In this document: positions 57,082-64,000 of the stretch, in pieces
Layout: each line of letters opens with the position of its first letter
Numbering within the stretch: the first letter of the stretch is position 1
NCBI RefSeq assembly: GCF_001713395.1
Contig: NZ_CP016450.1
Location: 2,862,001-2,926,000 of the forward strand
Reading direction: 5' to 3'
Length of the DNA stretch: 64,000 bases
Source: Sinorhizobium sp. RAC02
GTDB lineage: Bacteria > Pseudomonadota > Alphaproteobacteria > Rhizobiales > Rhizobiaceae
Translations under genes and position numbers: made by a program
Notes under the pieces: generated by a model
Database searches by the model: none
What the model was told of the DNA's origin: nothing
Seen by the model: the letters and a program-made list of their open reading frames with translations, nothing else

Positions 57082-58662
57082 TCACGCCTTGGTGACGTGA
57101 TATTCCTTGATGGCCACCATCTTGATCGCCGGATAGCGCTCTGCCTCGTAGCGCAGCGAGAAGGCATCCTGCGCCAGGAACACCGGATCGCCATCGAGGT
57201 CGCGGGCGATATCGCCGCGGCGCTGGGTGACGAATTTGTCGAGTTCGGCCGGACTGTCGGACGAAATCCAGCGGCAGACGGAGAAGCGCGACATTTCGAA
57301 GGAGACTGGCAGGCCGTATTCCCCCTGAAGCCGCTCCTTCAAGACGTCGAGCTGCAGTGCACCGACGACGCCGACAATGGCGGGCGAGCCGTCTTCCGGC
57401 GAGAAGAGCTGCACAACGCCCTCTTCCGCCATCTGCTGGAGCGCTTCCTTCAGCTTCTTCGCCTTCATCGCGTCTTCCAGCCGCACGCGACGGAGAATTT
57501 CCGGCGCGAAGTTCGGCACGCCTTCGAAGACCAGCGCCTCGCCTTCGGTCAGCGTATCGCCGATGCGCAAGGTGCCGTGGTTCGGAATACCCACCACGTC
57601 GCCGGCATAGGCCGTGTCGGCCAGCTGGCGCTGCGAAGCGAAGAAGAACTGCGGCGCCGACAGGCCGATCTGCTTGCCCGTGCGGGCAAGGCGCACCTTC
57701 ATGCCGCGTTCCAGCATGCCGGAGCAGACGCGGGCAAAGGCGATGCGGTCGCGGTGGTTCGGGTCCATGTTCGCCTGGATCTTGAAGACGAAGGCGGTCA
57801 TCTTGTTTTCGGCCGCATGCACCTTGCGCACGTCGGCAACCTGGTCACGCGGCGGCGGGGCGATGGCGCCGAGCGCGTTGATCAGATCGCGCACGCCGAA
57901 ATTGCGCAGCGCCGAGCCAAAGAAGACAGGCGTCATGTGGCCCTCGAGGAAGGCCTCGCGATCGAACGGCCGGCAAACCCCTTGGGCAAGCTCGAGTTCC
58001 TCGATGAAGGTCTCGCGCTCGTTTTCCGGCAGGTTCTTGGCGACGATCGCGGGGTCGTCGATCTTCGTCGGCTGCACCTGCTTGTCAGAGCCGCGGAACG
58101 TGCCTTCGGCGAGATGGAAGGAGCCGCAGAAGGTCTTCGAGCGGCCGACGGGCCACGTGATCGGCGCGGTATCGAGCGCCAGCTTCTCCTCGACCTCGTC
58201 GAGGATCTCGAAGGGATCGCGGCTCTCGCGGTCCATCTTGTTGACGAACGTAATGATCGGGATGTCGCGCAGGCGGCAGACCTCGAACAGTTTTAGCGTG
58301 CGCGGCTCGATACCTTTTGCCGCGTCGATGACCATGACGGCTGCATCCACCGCCGTCAGCGTGCGGTAGGTGTCGTCGGCGAAGTCTTCGTGGCCGGGCG
58401 TATCGAGAATGTTGAAGACGTTGCCGTCATATTCGAAGGTCATCACCGAGGTCACGACCGAGATGCCGCGCTCGCGCTCGATCTTCATCCAGTCCGAACG
58501 GGTCTGGATGCGGTCCTTCTTCGCCTTCACTTCGCCGGCGAGCTGGATGGCGCCGCCGAACAGAAGCAGCTTTTCGGTGAGAGTGGTTTTACCAGCATCC
58601 GGGTGCGCGATGATCGCGAAGGTGCGGCGGCGGGAGACCGCCTCGGCAAGGGTTTCGGCCAT
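57082..58662 (-). CDS. prfC: Peptide chain release factor 3
   Basis: GTPase of 526 residues that recycles RF1/RF2. G1 AHPDAGKTTLTEKLLLFGG, switch I region IERERGISVVTSVM, G3 LDTPGHEDFADDTYR, G4 VNKMDRESRD; the C-terminal domains match RF3 in length (E. coli is 529). The ATG at 58660-58662 (MAETLAEAVSRRRTFAII) gives the family N-terminus; the open frame extends to 58785 without homology. thiD with its riboswitch is downstream. Confidence 0.95.
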   Translation of the reverse strand: MAETLAEAVSRRRTFAIIAHPDAGKTTLTEKLLLFGGAIQLAGEVKAKKDRIQTRSDWMKIERERGISVVTSVMTFEYDGNVFNILDTPGHEDFADDTYRTLTAVDAAVMVIDAAKGIEPRTLKLFEVCRLRDIPIITFVNKMDRESRDPFEILDEVEEKLALDTAPITWPVGRSKTFCGSFHLAEGTFRGSDKQVQPTKIDDPAIVAKNLPENERETFIEELELAQGVCRPFDREAFLEGHMTPVFFGSALRNFGVRDLINALGAIAPPPRDQVADVRKVHAAENKMTAFVFKIQANMDPNHRDRIAFARVCSGMLERGMKVRLARTGKQIGLSAPQFFFASQRQLADTAYAGDVVGIPNHGTLRIGDTLTEGEALVFEGVPNFAPEILRRVRLEDAMKAKKLKEALQQMAEEGVVQLFSPEDGSPAIVGVVGALQLDVLKERLQGEYGLPVSFEMSRFSVCRWISSDSPAELDKFVTQRRGDIARDLDGDPVFLAQDAFSLRYEAERYPAIKMVAIKEYHVTKA

Positions 58663-58756
58663 TTTCTGCAATATCCTGTGAGTTGCCGCGGTCTTTACAG
58701 TCTCCGCCGGGAAGATGCAATTGACGGTGCAAGCGACGGCACGGCTTATGGGCGCC

Positions 58757-59230
58757 ATGAACGCGCACGCCCCTTCGAAGCCCACCCTTTCCCTCGTCCG
58801 CCTGCCGCATGGCGCGGAAATCGAGCTCCCCGCCTACGAGACCGCAGGTGCTGCCGGCATGGACCTGCGCGCCGCTGTCGAGACCGACGCGCCGCTGACG
58901 TTGGCGCCTGGAAAGCGCGCGCTCGTGCCAACCGGCTTCGTGTTCGAAATCCCGCTCGGCTACGAGGGCCAGATCCGCCCCCGCTCCGGCCTCGCCTTCA
59001 AGAACGGCATCACCTGCCTTAACACACCCGGCACCGTCGACAGCGACTATCGCGGCGAAGTGAAGGTGCTGCTGGCCAATCTTGGCGAGGAGCCGTTCGT
59101 CATCGAACGCGGCATGCGCATTGCCCAGATGGTGATCGCCCCTGTCACGCAGGTTGTTGTCCGCGAGGCGGCGGAAACGAGCGAAACCACCCGCGGCGCT
59201 GGCGGCTTCGGCTCGACCGGCGTTCGCTGA
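58757..59230 (+). CDS. dut: Deoxyuridine 5'-triphosphate nucleotidohydrolase
   Basis: 157 residues. All five dUTPase motifs are present: [21 protein letters not shown] (with the second), [27 protein letters not shown], and the C-terminal [12 protein letters not shown] that closes over the active site. Keeps uracil out of DNA. Divergent from prfC by 94 bases; two possible ATGs (58748, 58757) were seen and the second fits the family better. In many alphaproteobacteria dut follows coaBC; here a 5.6-kb block intervenes. Confidence 0.96.
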   Translation: MNAHAPSKPTLSLVRLPHGAEIELPAYETAGAAGMDLRAAVETDAPLTLAPGKRALVPTGFVFEIPLGYEGQIRPRSGLAFKNGITCLNTPGTVDSDYRGEVKVLLANLGEEPFVIERGMRIAQMVIAPVTQVVVREAAETSETTRGAGGFGSTGVR

Positions 59231-59234
59231 GACC

Positions 59235-60125
59235 ATGCCTGTCGACCGGCCGGGCCTTACCTTCCGCACGGACTATTTGGATGATGCGGCCGCCTGGCAG
59301 GCGGTCGCCGATCTGCTCGACGACACTTTTGGTATCGACGTGACGGCGCTCGACCGGTTCGGAGGACCGGATCCGACCTGCACGGCCTTTGCCTGGTTCG
59401 ACGATGCCGGTGCCTGCGTCGCCAATCTCAGCGCCTTCGCCCTGCCCCTCGTCGTCGACGGCGTTTTCCTGCACGCCGCCGGACTGCAATCCGGCGCGGT
59501 GCGGCCGAGCCATCGCGGCCGCGGTCTCTACCGCGACGTCATGCAGGCGGCGCTCGATCATTGCGACGCCAAGGGTTTTGAGGCCGTCGCGCTCTTGACG
59601 GAATCGCCGGGGCTTTACGAACGCCACGGTTTTCGAACGCTGCCGCAGCACCGCTTTTCCGGCCCGCCGCCGGAGGATGGACACGCTTGCCCCGTCCGGC
59701 GGCTCCATATCCAAAGTGACGACGACGTCACGCTGCTTTGCCGCCTGTTGGACGGGCGCAAGCCGGTTTCCGACCGTTTTTCACCGATGCGCCAGCGTGA
59801 AATGTTCCTTTTCAACGCCCTGCTGATGCCGGATGTGAAGCTCGACTTGCTCGAGGAGGGCGATGTGGTGGTTGCCTGGCGACTAGACGAGCATGGTCGC
59901 TTTGAGCTGTTGGACATCGTCGGCGCGTCCATTCCAAGCCTTGCGGACATTCTCGCAAGCCTGGGGATTTCCCCCTCGCGCGTGATCGTCCGCTTCGCAC
60001 CCGACCGGTTGGCGTGGGACGGTGCGGCCGTGCAGGATGAGGGCGACATGGTGCTCATGCTGCGTGGTGCAGAAAACCTGCGGCCGGAAAAACCCTTCGC
60101 TCTGCCGCCGATGGCGGAATTTTAG
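59235..60125 (+). CDS. GNAT-family N-acetyltransferase with C-terminal extension
   Basis: 296 residues. A GNAT domain at the start: FAWFDDAGACVANLSAFALP, AVRPSHRGRGLYRDVMQAAL (acetyl-CoA motif A, R-G-x-G form), SPGLYERHGFRTLPQHRF. The second half (EMFLFNALLMPDVKLDLLEE; SLADILASLGISPSRVIVRF) resembles the sterol-carrier-like or second GNAT-like domain of Eis-type enzymes, but I cannot assign it firmly. Starts 4 bases after dut, so translation is linked. Target unknown. Confidence 0.85.
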   Translation: MPVDRPGLTFRTDYLDDAAAWQAVADLLDDTFGIDVTALDRFGGPDPTCTAFAWFDDAGACVANLSAFALPLVVDGVFLHAAGLQSGAVRPSHRGRGLYRDVMQAALDHCDAKGFEAVALLTESPGLYERHGFRTLPQHRFSGPPPEDGHACPVRRLHIQSDDDVTLLCRLLDGRKPVSDRFSPMRQREMFLFNALLMPDVKLDLLEEGDVVVAWRLDEHGRFELLDIVGASIPSLADILASLGISPSRVIVRFAPDRLAWDGAAVQDEGDMVLMLRGAENLRPEKPFALPPMAEF

Positions 60126-60129
60126 AGGC

Positions 60130-60218
60130 TTTCCGCGCGTCTTCGAATCGCGGAAACGCTCCATCTCTTTGGTACGTGCAAAGCCGCTGCCCGCTTTTGC
60201 TGGAATGGCTCGAATCAG
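60130..60218 (+). repeat. Dispersed rhizobial intergenic repeat, copy 3
   Basis: Begins with a perfect hairpin TTTCCGCG/CGCGGAAA around 11 bases (60130-60156), then ACGCTCCATCTCTTTGG, GCAAAGCCGCTGCCCGC, TTTTGCTGGAATGGCT and CGAATCAG. It ends exactly at the stop codon of the LysE gene at 60215. About 12 bases are missing between the CTTTG and the GCAAA blocks relative to copy 1. Confidence 0.8.
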
Positions 60219-60847
60219 CGCCGGGCTTCCGTTGCCATGCGCAGGGCAAGGCCGGCCAGCACCGTGCCCATCAACCAGCGCTGTATCAGCAGCCAGCGCG
60301 GGCGAGCGGCGAGCAGCCGGGCGATAGAGCCGGCCGATACGGCGATCAGCGGATTGACGCTGACACTGATCACGACCTGAATGCCGCCGAGCACGAGCGA
60401 TTGCAGGAAGACGCTGCCTTTCGACGGATCGATGAACTGCGGCAGCAGCGAGAGATAGAGCACCGCGATCTTCGGATTCAGGAGGTTGGTCAAAAACCCC
60501 ATGAAGAACAGTTTGCGGTTGCTGTCGCGCGGCAGCGCCCGCACCTCGAACGCCGAGCGCCCGCCGGGACGCAGCGCCTGCCACGCAAGCCACGCCAGAT
60601 AAAGTGCACCGGCAAAGCGCAAGGCATCATAGGCATAGGGCACCGCCATCAGGAGTGCGGTGATGCCGAGGGCCGCAGAGAACATGTAGAAGACGAAGCC
60701 GAGCGCCACGCCGCCGAGCGAGACAAGGCCCGCCGCCGGCCCCTGGCAGAGCGAGCGGGACACGAGATAGACCATGTTCGGGCCTGGCGTCAGCACCATG
60801 CCGAGGGCAATGAGGGCAAAGGCAACGAGGCTGGCCGGTTCGGGCAC
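60215..60847 (-). CDS. LysE/RhtB-family exporter
   Basis: 210 residues with six hydrophobic helices: SLVAFALIALGMVLTPGPNM at the start (PGPN motif), GGVALGFVFYMFSAALGI and LLNPKIAVLYLSLLPQFIDP (NPK). Predicted exporter of neutral or basic amino acids. A GTG at 60845-60847 is chosen as start because GGAG lies 7 bases upstream and because the family N-terminus starts here; an open extension back to 60952 has no homology. Its stop is inside or next to repeat copy 3. Convergent with the GNAT gene. Confidence 0.9.
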   Translation of the reverse strand: MPEPASLVAFALIALGMVLTPGPNMVYLVSRSLCQGPAAGLVSLGGVALGFVFYMFSAALGITALLMAVPYAYDALRFAGALYLAWLAWQALRPGGRSAFEVRALPRDSNRKLFFMGFLTNLLNPKIAVLYLSLLPQFIDPSKGSVFLQSLVLGGIQVVISVSVNPLIAVSAGSIARLLAARPRWLLIQRWLMGTVLAGLALRMATEARR

Positions 60848-61462
60848 GACGGTTCTCCGGGAAGATATACCGCATAGGATTACCGGGCAGTGCGTCTCGC
60901 GGCAAGTGCGTGTTCGGCAAGCCATTTGGAGCGGTCCGCCCAATCCCCGCACGGCTCATCTTCACCATCGTTTCGCTGCGTTTGCCCACGTCTGCCACCC
61001 GGCATGCAAGTGGCGAAGGCTGTGGTCGTATCCGTCAAACCCGTTTCATATCTATTTGACGCGCCGCTGTAGCGGACGCCTGTTGCCATCCCCGGTCCCG
61101 AGCGGTGTGGTTCATCGCCTGACACCGACCGTCGCCAATCGCTTGGCAATCTGCCTATCCGCGTCGGCGATTGCCCGGCGGTACAGTCCCGTCGAGGGCT
61201 TGTGATGGGCCACCGGATTGGCCGATCGGCATTCCACCAGCACGGCCAGCCCGCCGCAACCGCTTTGCAGCTCTCTTTCCCCACTGGCCGTTCTTCGGCG
61301 CTCAGCGCGGATGCCCCAGCGTTGTCGGGCATTTTCGCTTCGGCCGAACGCACGTCATTTTCATCAGTCAGCGGATCGCCTAACGAACCAGCCGGCACGC
61401 CGCCACAACCATTGCCGGGACGCGTCGATACGCATAAAAGGAGCCGTTCCAGGGAGCCTGCC
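60848..61462. other. 615-bp gap between two LysE genes, without a recognised gene
   Basis: The longest open frame is 201 codons on the minus strand (60880-61485), but it lacks a ribosome-binding site, runs into the start of the second LysE gene and shows no motif; a 60-codon plus-strand frame (60890-61072) is equally unlikely. I found no T-rich terminator, clear promoter or perfect long repeat. It could be a remnant of a mobile element or of a gene. Confidence 0.6.
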
Positions 61463-62080
61463 ATGACCCTCGCCGTCCTTCTCACCTATAGTGGTGCACT
61501 GTTCATTGCCGCCATCATTCCCGGTCCCGGCATCACGGCGATCGTCGCCCGTGCGCTCGGCTCCGGCTTCCGGCCGACCTTCTTCATGGGGCTCGGCCTG
61601 ATCCTCGGCGACATGGCCTATCTGACGGCGGTCATTCTCGGCCTTGCCTTCATCGCGCAGACTTTCACCACGACCTTCATGCTAATCAAGATCGCCGGCG
61701 CGCTCTATCTCGGCTATATCGCCTGGAAACTCTGGACGAGCGGTCTGCTGCCGCAGAATATAGAAGCGCAGCGCTCGACCAGCATGACCGCATCCTTCCT
61801 GTCCGGCCTGTTCGTGACGCTCGGCAATCCCAAGACCATGCTGTTCTATGTGGCGCTGGTGCCGACGCTTGTCGATCTCGAAGCCATCGGCCTCCGGGAC
61901 TACGGCCTGCTGCTCGCCGCGACCTTCATCGTGCTGCTCGTCGTGCTCGTGCCCTATATTGCGCTCGCATCGCGCGCCCGGCTTCTCTTGAAACAGCCGA
62001 AGGCGCTGCAACGGCTCAATCGCGTCGCGGCCGGCATTCTCGCCGGAACCGCCGCCTATATCGCGACCCGCGCCGCCTGA
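61463..62080 (+). CDS. LysE/RhtB-family exporter
   Basis: 205 residues and six hydrophobic helices; start LAVLLTYSGALFIAAIIPGP (PGP motif), GLGLILGDMAYLTAVILGLA, SGLFVTLGNPKTMLFYVALV. Probable amino acid or metabolite exporter. The ATG at 61463 follows AGGGAG at a 6-base spacing; the open frame runs back to 61202 without homology. It faces away from the LysE gene at 60215-60847, separated by the unexplained 0.6-kb gap, and is upstream of cysK by 188 bases. Confidence 0.9.
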   Translation: MTLAVLLTYSGALFIAAIIPGPGITAIVARALGSGFRPTFFMGLGLILGDMAYLTAVILGLAFIAQTFTTTFMLIKIAGALYLGYIAWKLWTSGLLPQNIEAQRSTSMTASFLSGLFVTLGNPKTMLFYVALVPTLVDLEAIGLRDYGLLLAATFIVLLVVLVPYIALASRARLLLKQPKALQRLNRVAAGILAGTAAYIATRAA

Positions 62081-62120
62081 GGCGACCTGTCTCCGCAAGC
62101 CGGTGCCCGCAAACTGACAT

Positions 62121-62139
62121 GTTGAGCGCGGGTTGAGCG
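62121..62139. promoter_or_regulatory. Tandem GTTGAGCG repeat upstream of cysK
   Basis: GTTGAGCG occurs at 62121-62128 and 62132-62139, an 11-bp period. It lies between the LysE gene and cysK and could be a regulator site or part of a weak terminator (GGGTtgagcgACCC). Evidence is limited to the repeat. Confidence 0.25.
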
Positions 62140-62268
62140 ACCCGACCCGGCTTTTGCGGGATCGGCGCCCGATTATTCCGTCTTCGGCCCTTTTGTCGCG
62201 AAATTCAGACTCGTTTCTCGCCGCGTTCGCCCCTATCTTCACTCCAACGAGAACCGAGGGAGTACCCG

Positions 62269-63237
62269 ATGACCGACACCCGCAAGCCCGGCCGCGGCCG
62301 CATCTACACCTCCATCACCGAGACGATCGGCGATACGCCGATCGTGCGGCTCGACAAGTTCGCCAAGGAAAAGGGCGTCGTCGCCAATCTCCTCGCCAAG
62401 CTCGAATTCTTCAATCCGATCGCCTCGGTCAAGGACCGTATCGGCGTGGCGATGATCGAAGCGCTCGAAGCGCAGGGCAAGATCACGCCCGGCCAGTCGA
62501 CGCTGGTCGAGCCCACCTCGGGCAATACCGGCATTGCGCTTGCCTTCGCCGCCGCCGCGAAGGGATACCGCCTCATCCTCACCATGCCGGAAACCATGTC
62601 GGTCGAGCGGCGCAAGATGCTGGCGCTGCTCGGCGCGGAACTGGTGCTGACCGAAGGCCCGAAGGGCATGAAGGGCGCGATCGCCATGGCGGAAGAACTG
62701 GCTGCCACCATTCCCGGCGCCGTCATTCCCCAGCAGTTCGAAAACCCGGCCAACCCGGAAATCCACCGCAAGACGACCGCGGAAGAAATCTGGAACGACA
62801 CCGAAGGTGCCGTCGACATCCTCGTTTCGGGCATCGGCACCGGCGGCACGATCACCGGCGTCGGCCAAGTACTGAAGGCCAGGAAACCCGGCCTGCAGGT
62901 CGTGGCGGTCGAGCCGGCCGACAGCCCGGTGCTTTCCGGCGGCAATCCCGGCCCGCATAAGATCCAGGGCATCGGCGCCGGTTTCGCACCGGCGATCCTC
63001 GACAAGTCGATCTATGACGAAGTCGTGACGGTCAGCAATGACGAAGCCTTCGAAAATGCCCGCCTCGTCGCACGCCTCGAAGGCGTTCCGGTCGGCATCT
63101 CCTCGGGTGCCGCGCTCGCCGCCGCCGTCAAGGTCGGCAGCCGCCCGGAAAATGCCGGCAAGACCATCATCGTCATCATCCCCTCCTTTGCCGAGCGTTA
63201 TCTTTCGACGGTGCTCTTCGAAGGCCTCGGCGGCTGA
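62269..63237 (+). CDS. cysK: Cysteine synthase A (O-acetylserine sulfhydrylase)
   Basis: 322 residues, PLP enzyme. The Schiff-base lysine is in [11 protein letters not shown] (about residue 52), the phosphate-binding loop in [15 protein letters not shown], and the second loop in [13 protein letters not shown]; the C-terminus [14 protein letters not shown] is typical of CysK. It makes cysteine from O-acetylserine and sulfide. ATG at 62269 follows GAGGGAG. Upstream is a LysE-family exporter, downstream a repeat copy and a broken VOC gene. Related beta-family members (CysM, CBS) differ in the substrate loop; CysK is most likely. Confidence 0.94.
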   Translation: MTDTRKPGRGRIYTSITETIGDTPIVRLDKFAKEKGVVANLLAKLEFFNPIASVKDRIGVAMIEALEAQGKITPGQSTLVEPTSGNTGIALAFAAAAKGYRLILTMPETMSVERRKMLALLGAELVLTEGPKGMKGAIAMAEELAATIPGAVIPQQFENPANPEIHRKTTAEEIWNDTEGAVDILVSGIGTGGTITGVGQVLKARKPGLQVVAVEPADSPVLSGGNPGPHKIQGIGAGFAPAILDKSIYDEVVTVSNDEAFENARLVARLEGVPVGISSGAALAAAVKVGSRPENAGKTIIVIIPSFAERYLSTVLFEGLGG

Positions 63238-63298
63238 CACAGATTGCCCGTCGCATGAAAGATCATGTGGCGGGCGTCCTCGCTGGGCGCATTTTCGT

Positions 63299-63387
63299 TT
63301 TTCCGCGACTTGCGGAAACACTCCAACGCTTTGCTTCGCAGCAATCGGGCTGCAATCCGCCTCGCACGCCCGCTGCCATTGCTCCGG
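63299..63387 (+). repeat. Dispersed rhizobial intergenic repeat, copy 4 (diverged)
   Basis: Starts with TTTCCGC, 5 bases, GCGGAAA (63300-63318), then ACACTCCAACGCTTTGCTTCGCA, followed by diverged GCAATCCGCCTCGCAC and GCTGCCATTGCT. It aligns block by block to copies 1-3 but with more differences, and lies between cysK and the VOC pseudogene, ending 10 bases before the VOC start codon. Confidence 0.6.
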
Positions 63388-63396
63388 TATTCAACC

Positions 63397-63795
63397 ATGC
63401 TGCACCACCTTTCCCTTGGCGTGGCCGACATAGCGCGAGCGGCGACCTTCTATGACGCGGCCCTGGCGCCGCTCGGCTATGTCCGTGTCTGGTCGGATAT
63501 GCGGCCCGGCGAACCGGACTAGGCCGTCGGCTACGGGCTGCCCGGCGGCGGTGACAAGCTCGCGCTCAAGCACCATGGCAACGGCGCCCGCGCACCCGGC
63601 CCCGGCTTCCACATCGCCTTTGCCGCGCCGGACCGGCCGGCCGTCGACGCCTTCCATCAAGCGGCCCTCGCCGCCGGTGGGATCGACAACGGCGCGCCCG
63701 GCCTGCGGCTGCACTATGGCCCGACCTATTATGCCGCCTTCGTCATCGACCCGGACGGACACCGGATCGAAGCGGTTTTCAAGGCACCGGCATAG
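63397..63795 (+). pseudogene. VOC-family protein with an in-frame amber stop
   Basis: From the ATG at 63397 the frame reads LHHLSLGVADIARAATFYD and continues open for 41 codons to TAG at 63520-63522, then resumes in the same frame as AVGYGLPGGGDKLALK and FHIAFAAPDRPAVDAF to PDGHRIEAVFKAPA and a stop at 63793-63795. Both halves belong to one glyoxalase-like VOC protein of 132 residues. A single base change would restore it. Metal-ligand residues (His 3/4 and the last Glu) are present. Truncated or read-through status cannot be decided from sequence. Confidence 0.7.
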
Positions 63796-63938
63796 TCGCA
63801 TGCCTCTATAGGGGGACCGATATGCTTCGTTGGCCCTGAGCAGGCCTCGCTCAAACCCTACCAGCCGAACCTGGGCAGCCACCCGCGCAACGACCATCCG
63901 GGCGCTTTCCGTTGCCCCCAACGTCACCGCATCGCAGG

Positions 63939-64000
63939 CTCACGCCGCAGCCACCAGCCGCTCGCCTGCGATGCGATAGGAAATCGCTTCCGCCAGATGG
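63939..64000 (-). CDS. ComM/YifB-family Mg-chelatase-like ATPase, last 19 codons
   Basis: Only the C-terminus lies in the window: HLAEAISYRIAGERLVAAA then stop at 63939-63941. HLAEAISYR is the conserved end of the YifB/ComM family, AAA+ proteins of DNA uptake or recombination (established for ComM branch migration). The gene extends past the right edge. About 140 bases separate it from the VOC pseudogene, with no gene seen there. Confidence 0.7.

Noticed and set aside
60880..61485. 201-codon minus-strand frame as a gene or transposase remnant
   Set aside because: No ribosome-binding site, no conserved motif recognised and an overlap with the start of the LysE gene; kept only as an unexplained gap.
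63391..63927. 178-codon minus-strand open frame over the VOC pseudogene
   Set aside because: Complementary shadow of the VOC frame; no motif, while the plus strand shows a glyoxalase-like protein with a single stop.

Overview
The window is a densely packed, high-GC stretch of an alphaproteobacterial chromosome, almost certainly from a member of the Rhizobiaceae (Rhizobium/Agrobacterium/Sinorhizobium/Shinella group). The evidence is the praR/phrR-type regulator next to lnt (the actA-phrR pair of Sinorhizobium), an OlsB ornithine-lipid acyltransferase, a two-domain malic enzyme beside mutS and glnD, a Fur-family protein of the rhizobial Mur type without the usual CxxC zinc site, the lptC-lptA-lptB-rpoN-hpf-ptsN run, and dnaA-rpsT-mutM-ubiE-ubiB-coaBC. 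I cannot assign a genus from sequence alone. No tRNA, rRNA, CRISPR array, intact insertion sequence or prophage gene was seen.

Layout. 1-11.9 kb, nearly all on the minus strand: metK (cut by the left edge), praR, lnt, a CBS-domain CorC/TlyC protein, ybeY, phoH, miaB, plsC, mur/fur, rimI, tsaB, nfu, a universal-stress protein and trpS; this is RNA maturation, lipoprotein and phospholipid synthesis and metal regulation. 12-20 kb: a small secreted M15-type peptidase, then murJ, glnD (nitrogen signalling) and mutS. 20-30.4 kb: malic enzyme (plus), then olsB, a hybrid histidine kinase, lspA, two RNA methyltransferases, a CoxG-like protein, a LapA-type membrane protein, ihfB and sppA. 30.6-35.8 kb, plus strand: LPS transport (lptC, lptA, lptB) running into sigma-54 (rpoN), hibernation factor (hpf) and EIIA-Ntr (ptsN). 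35.8-43.3 kb: grpE-hrcA opposite rph-VOC-rdgB-hemW, then a DMT exporter, LysR regulator and GNAT. 43.4-51.4 kb: dnaA with a long leader, rpsT, an enoyl-CoA hydratase, mutM, ubiE, ubiB and a potassium channel with a zinc-ribbon tail. 51.5-64 kb is more mixed: a frameshifted small secreted protein, coaBC, a class II amidotransferase, a GFA-family protein, an AraC regulator, three LysE-type exporters, thiD under a TPP riboswitch, prfC, dut, a GNAT, cysK, a glyoxalase-like gene with an internal amber stop, and the last codons of a ComM/YifB protein.

No obviously novel multi-gene system is present; the window is mostly core chromosome. The observations most worth a second look are regulatory or structural: a tight cluster of GANTC (CcrM-type) sites just upstream of dnaA, a four-copy dispersed intergenic repeat that starts with a hairpin, a palindromic operator in front of metK, a TPP riboswitch joined to a hairpin that would hide the thiD ribosome-binding site, a degenerate second receiver in the hybrid kinase, two genes that are each one mutation from intact, and an unexplained 0.6-kb gap between two LysE genes.
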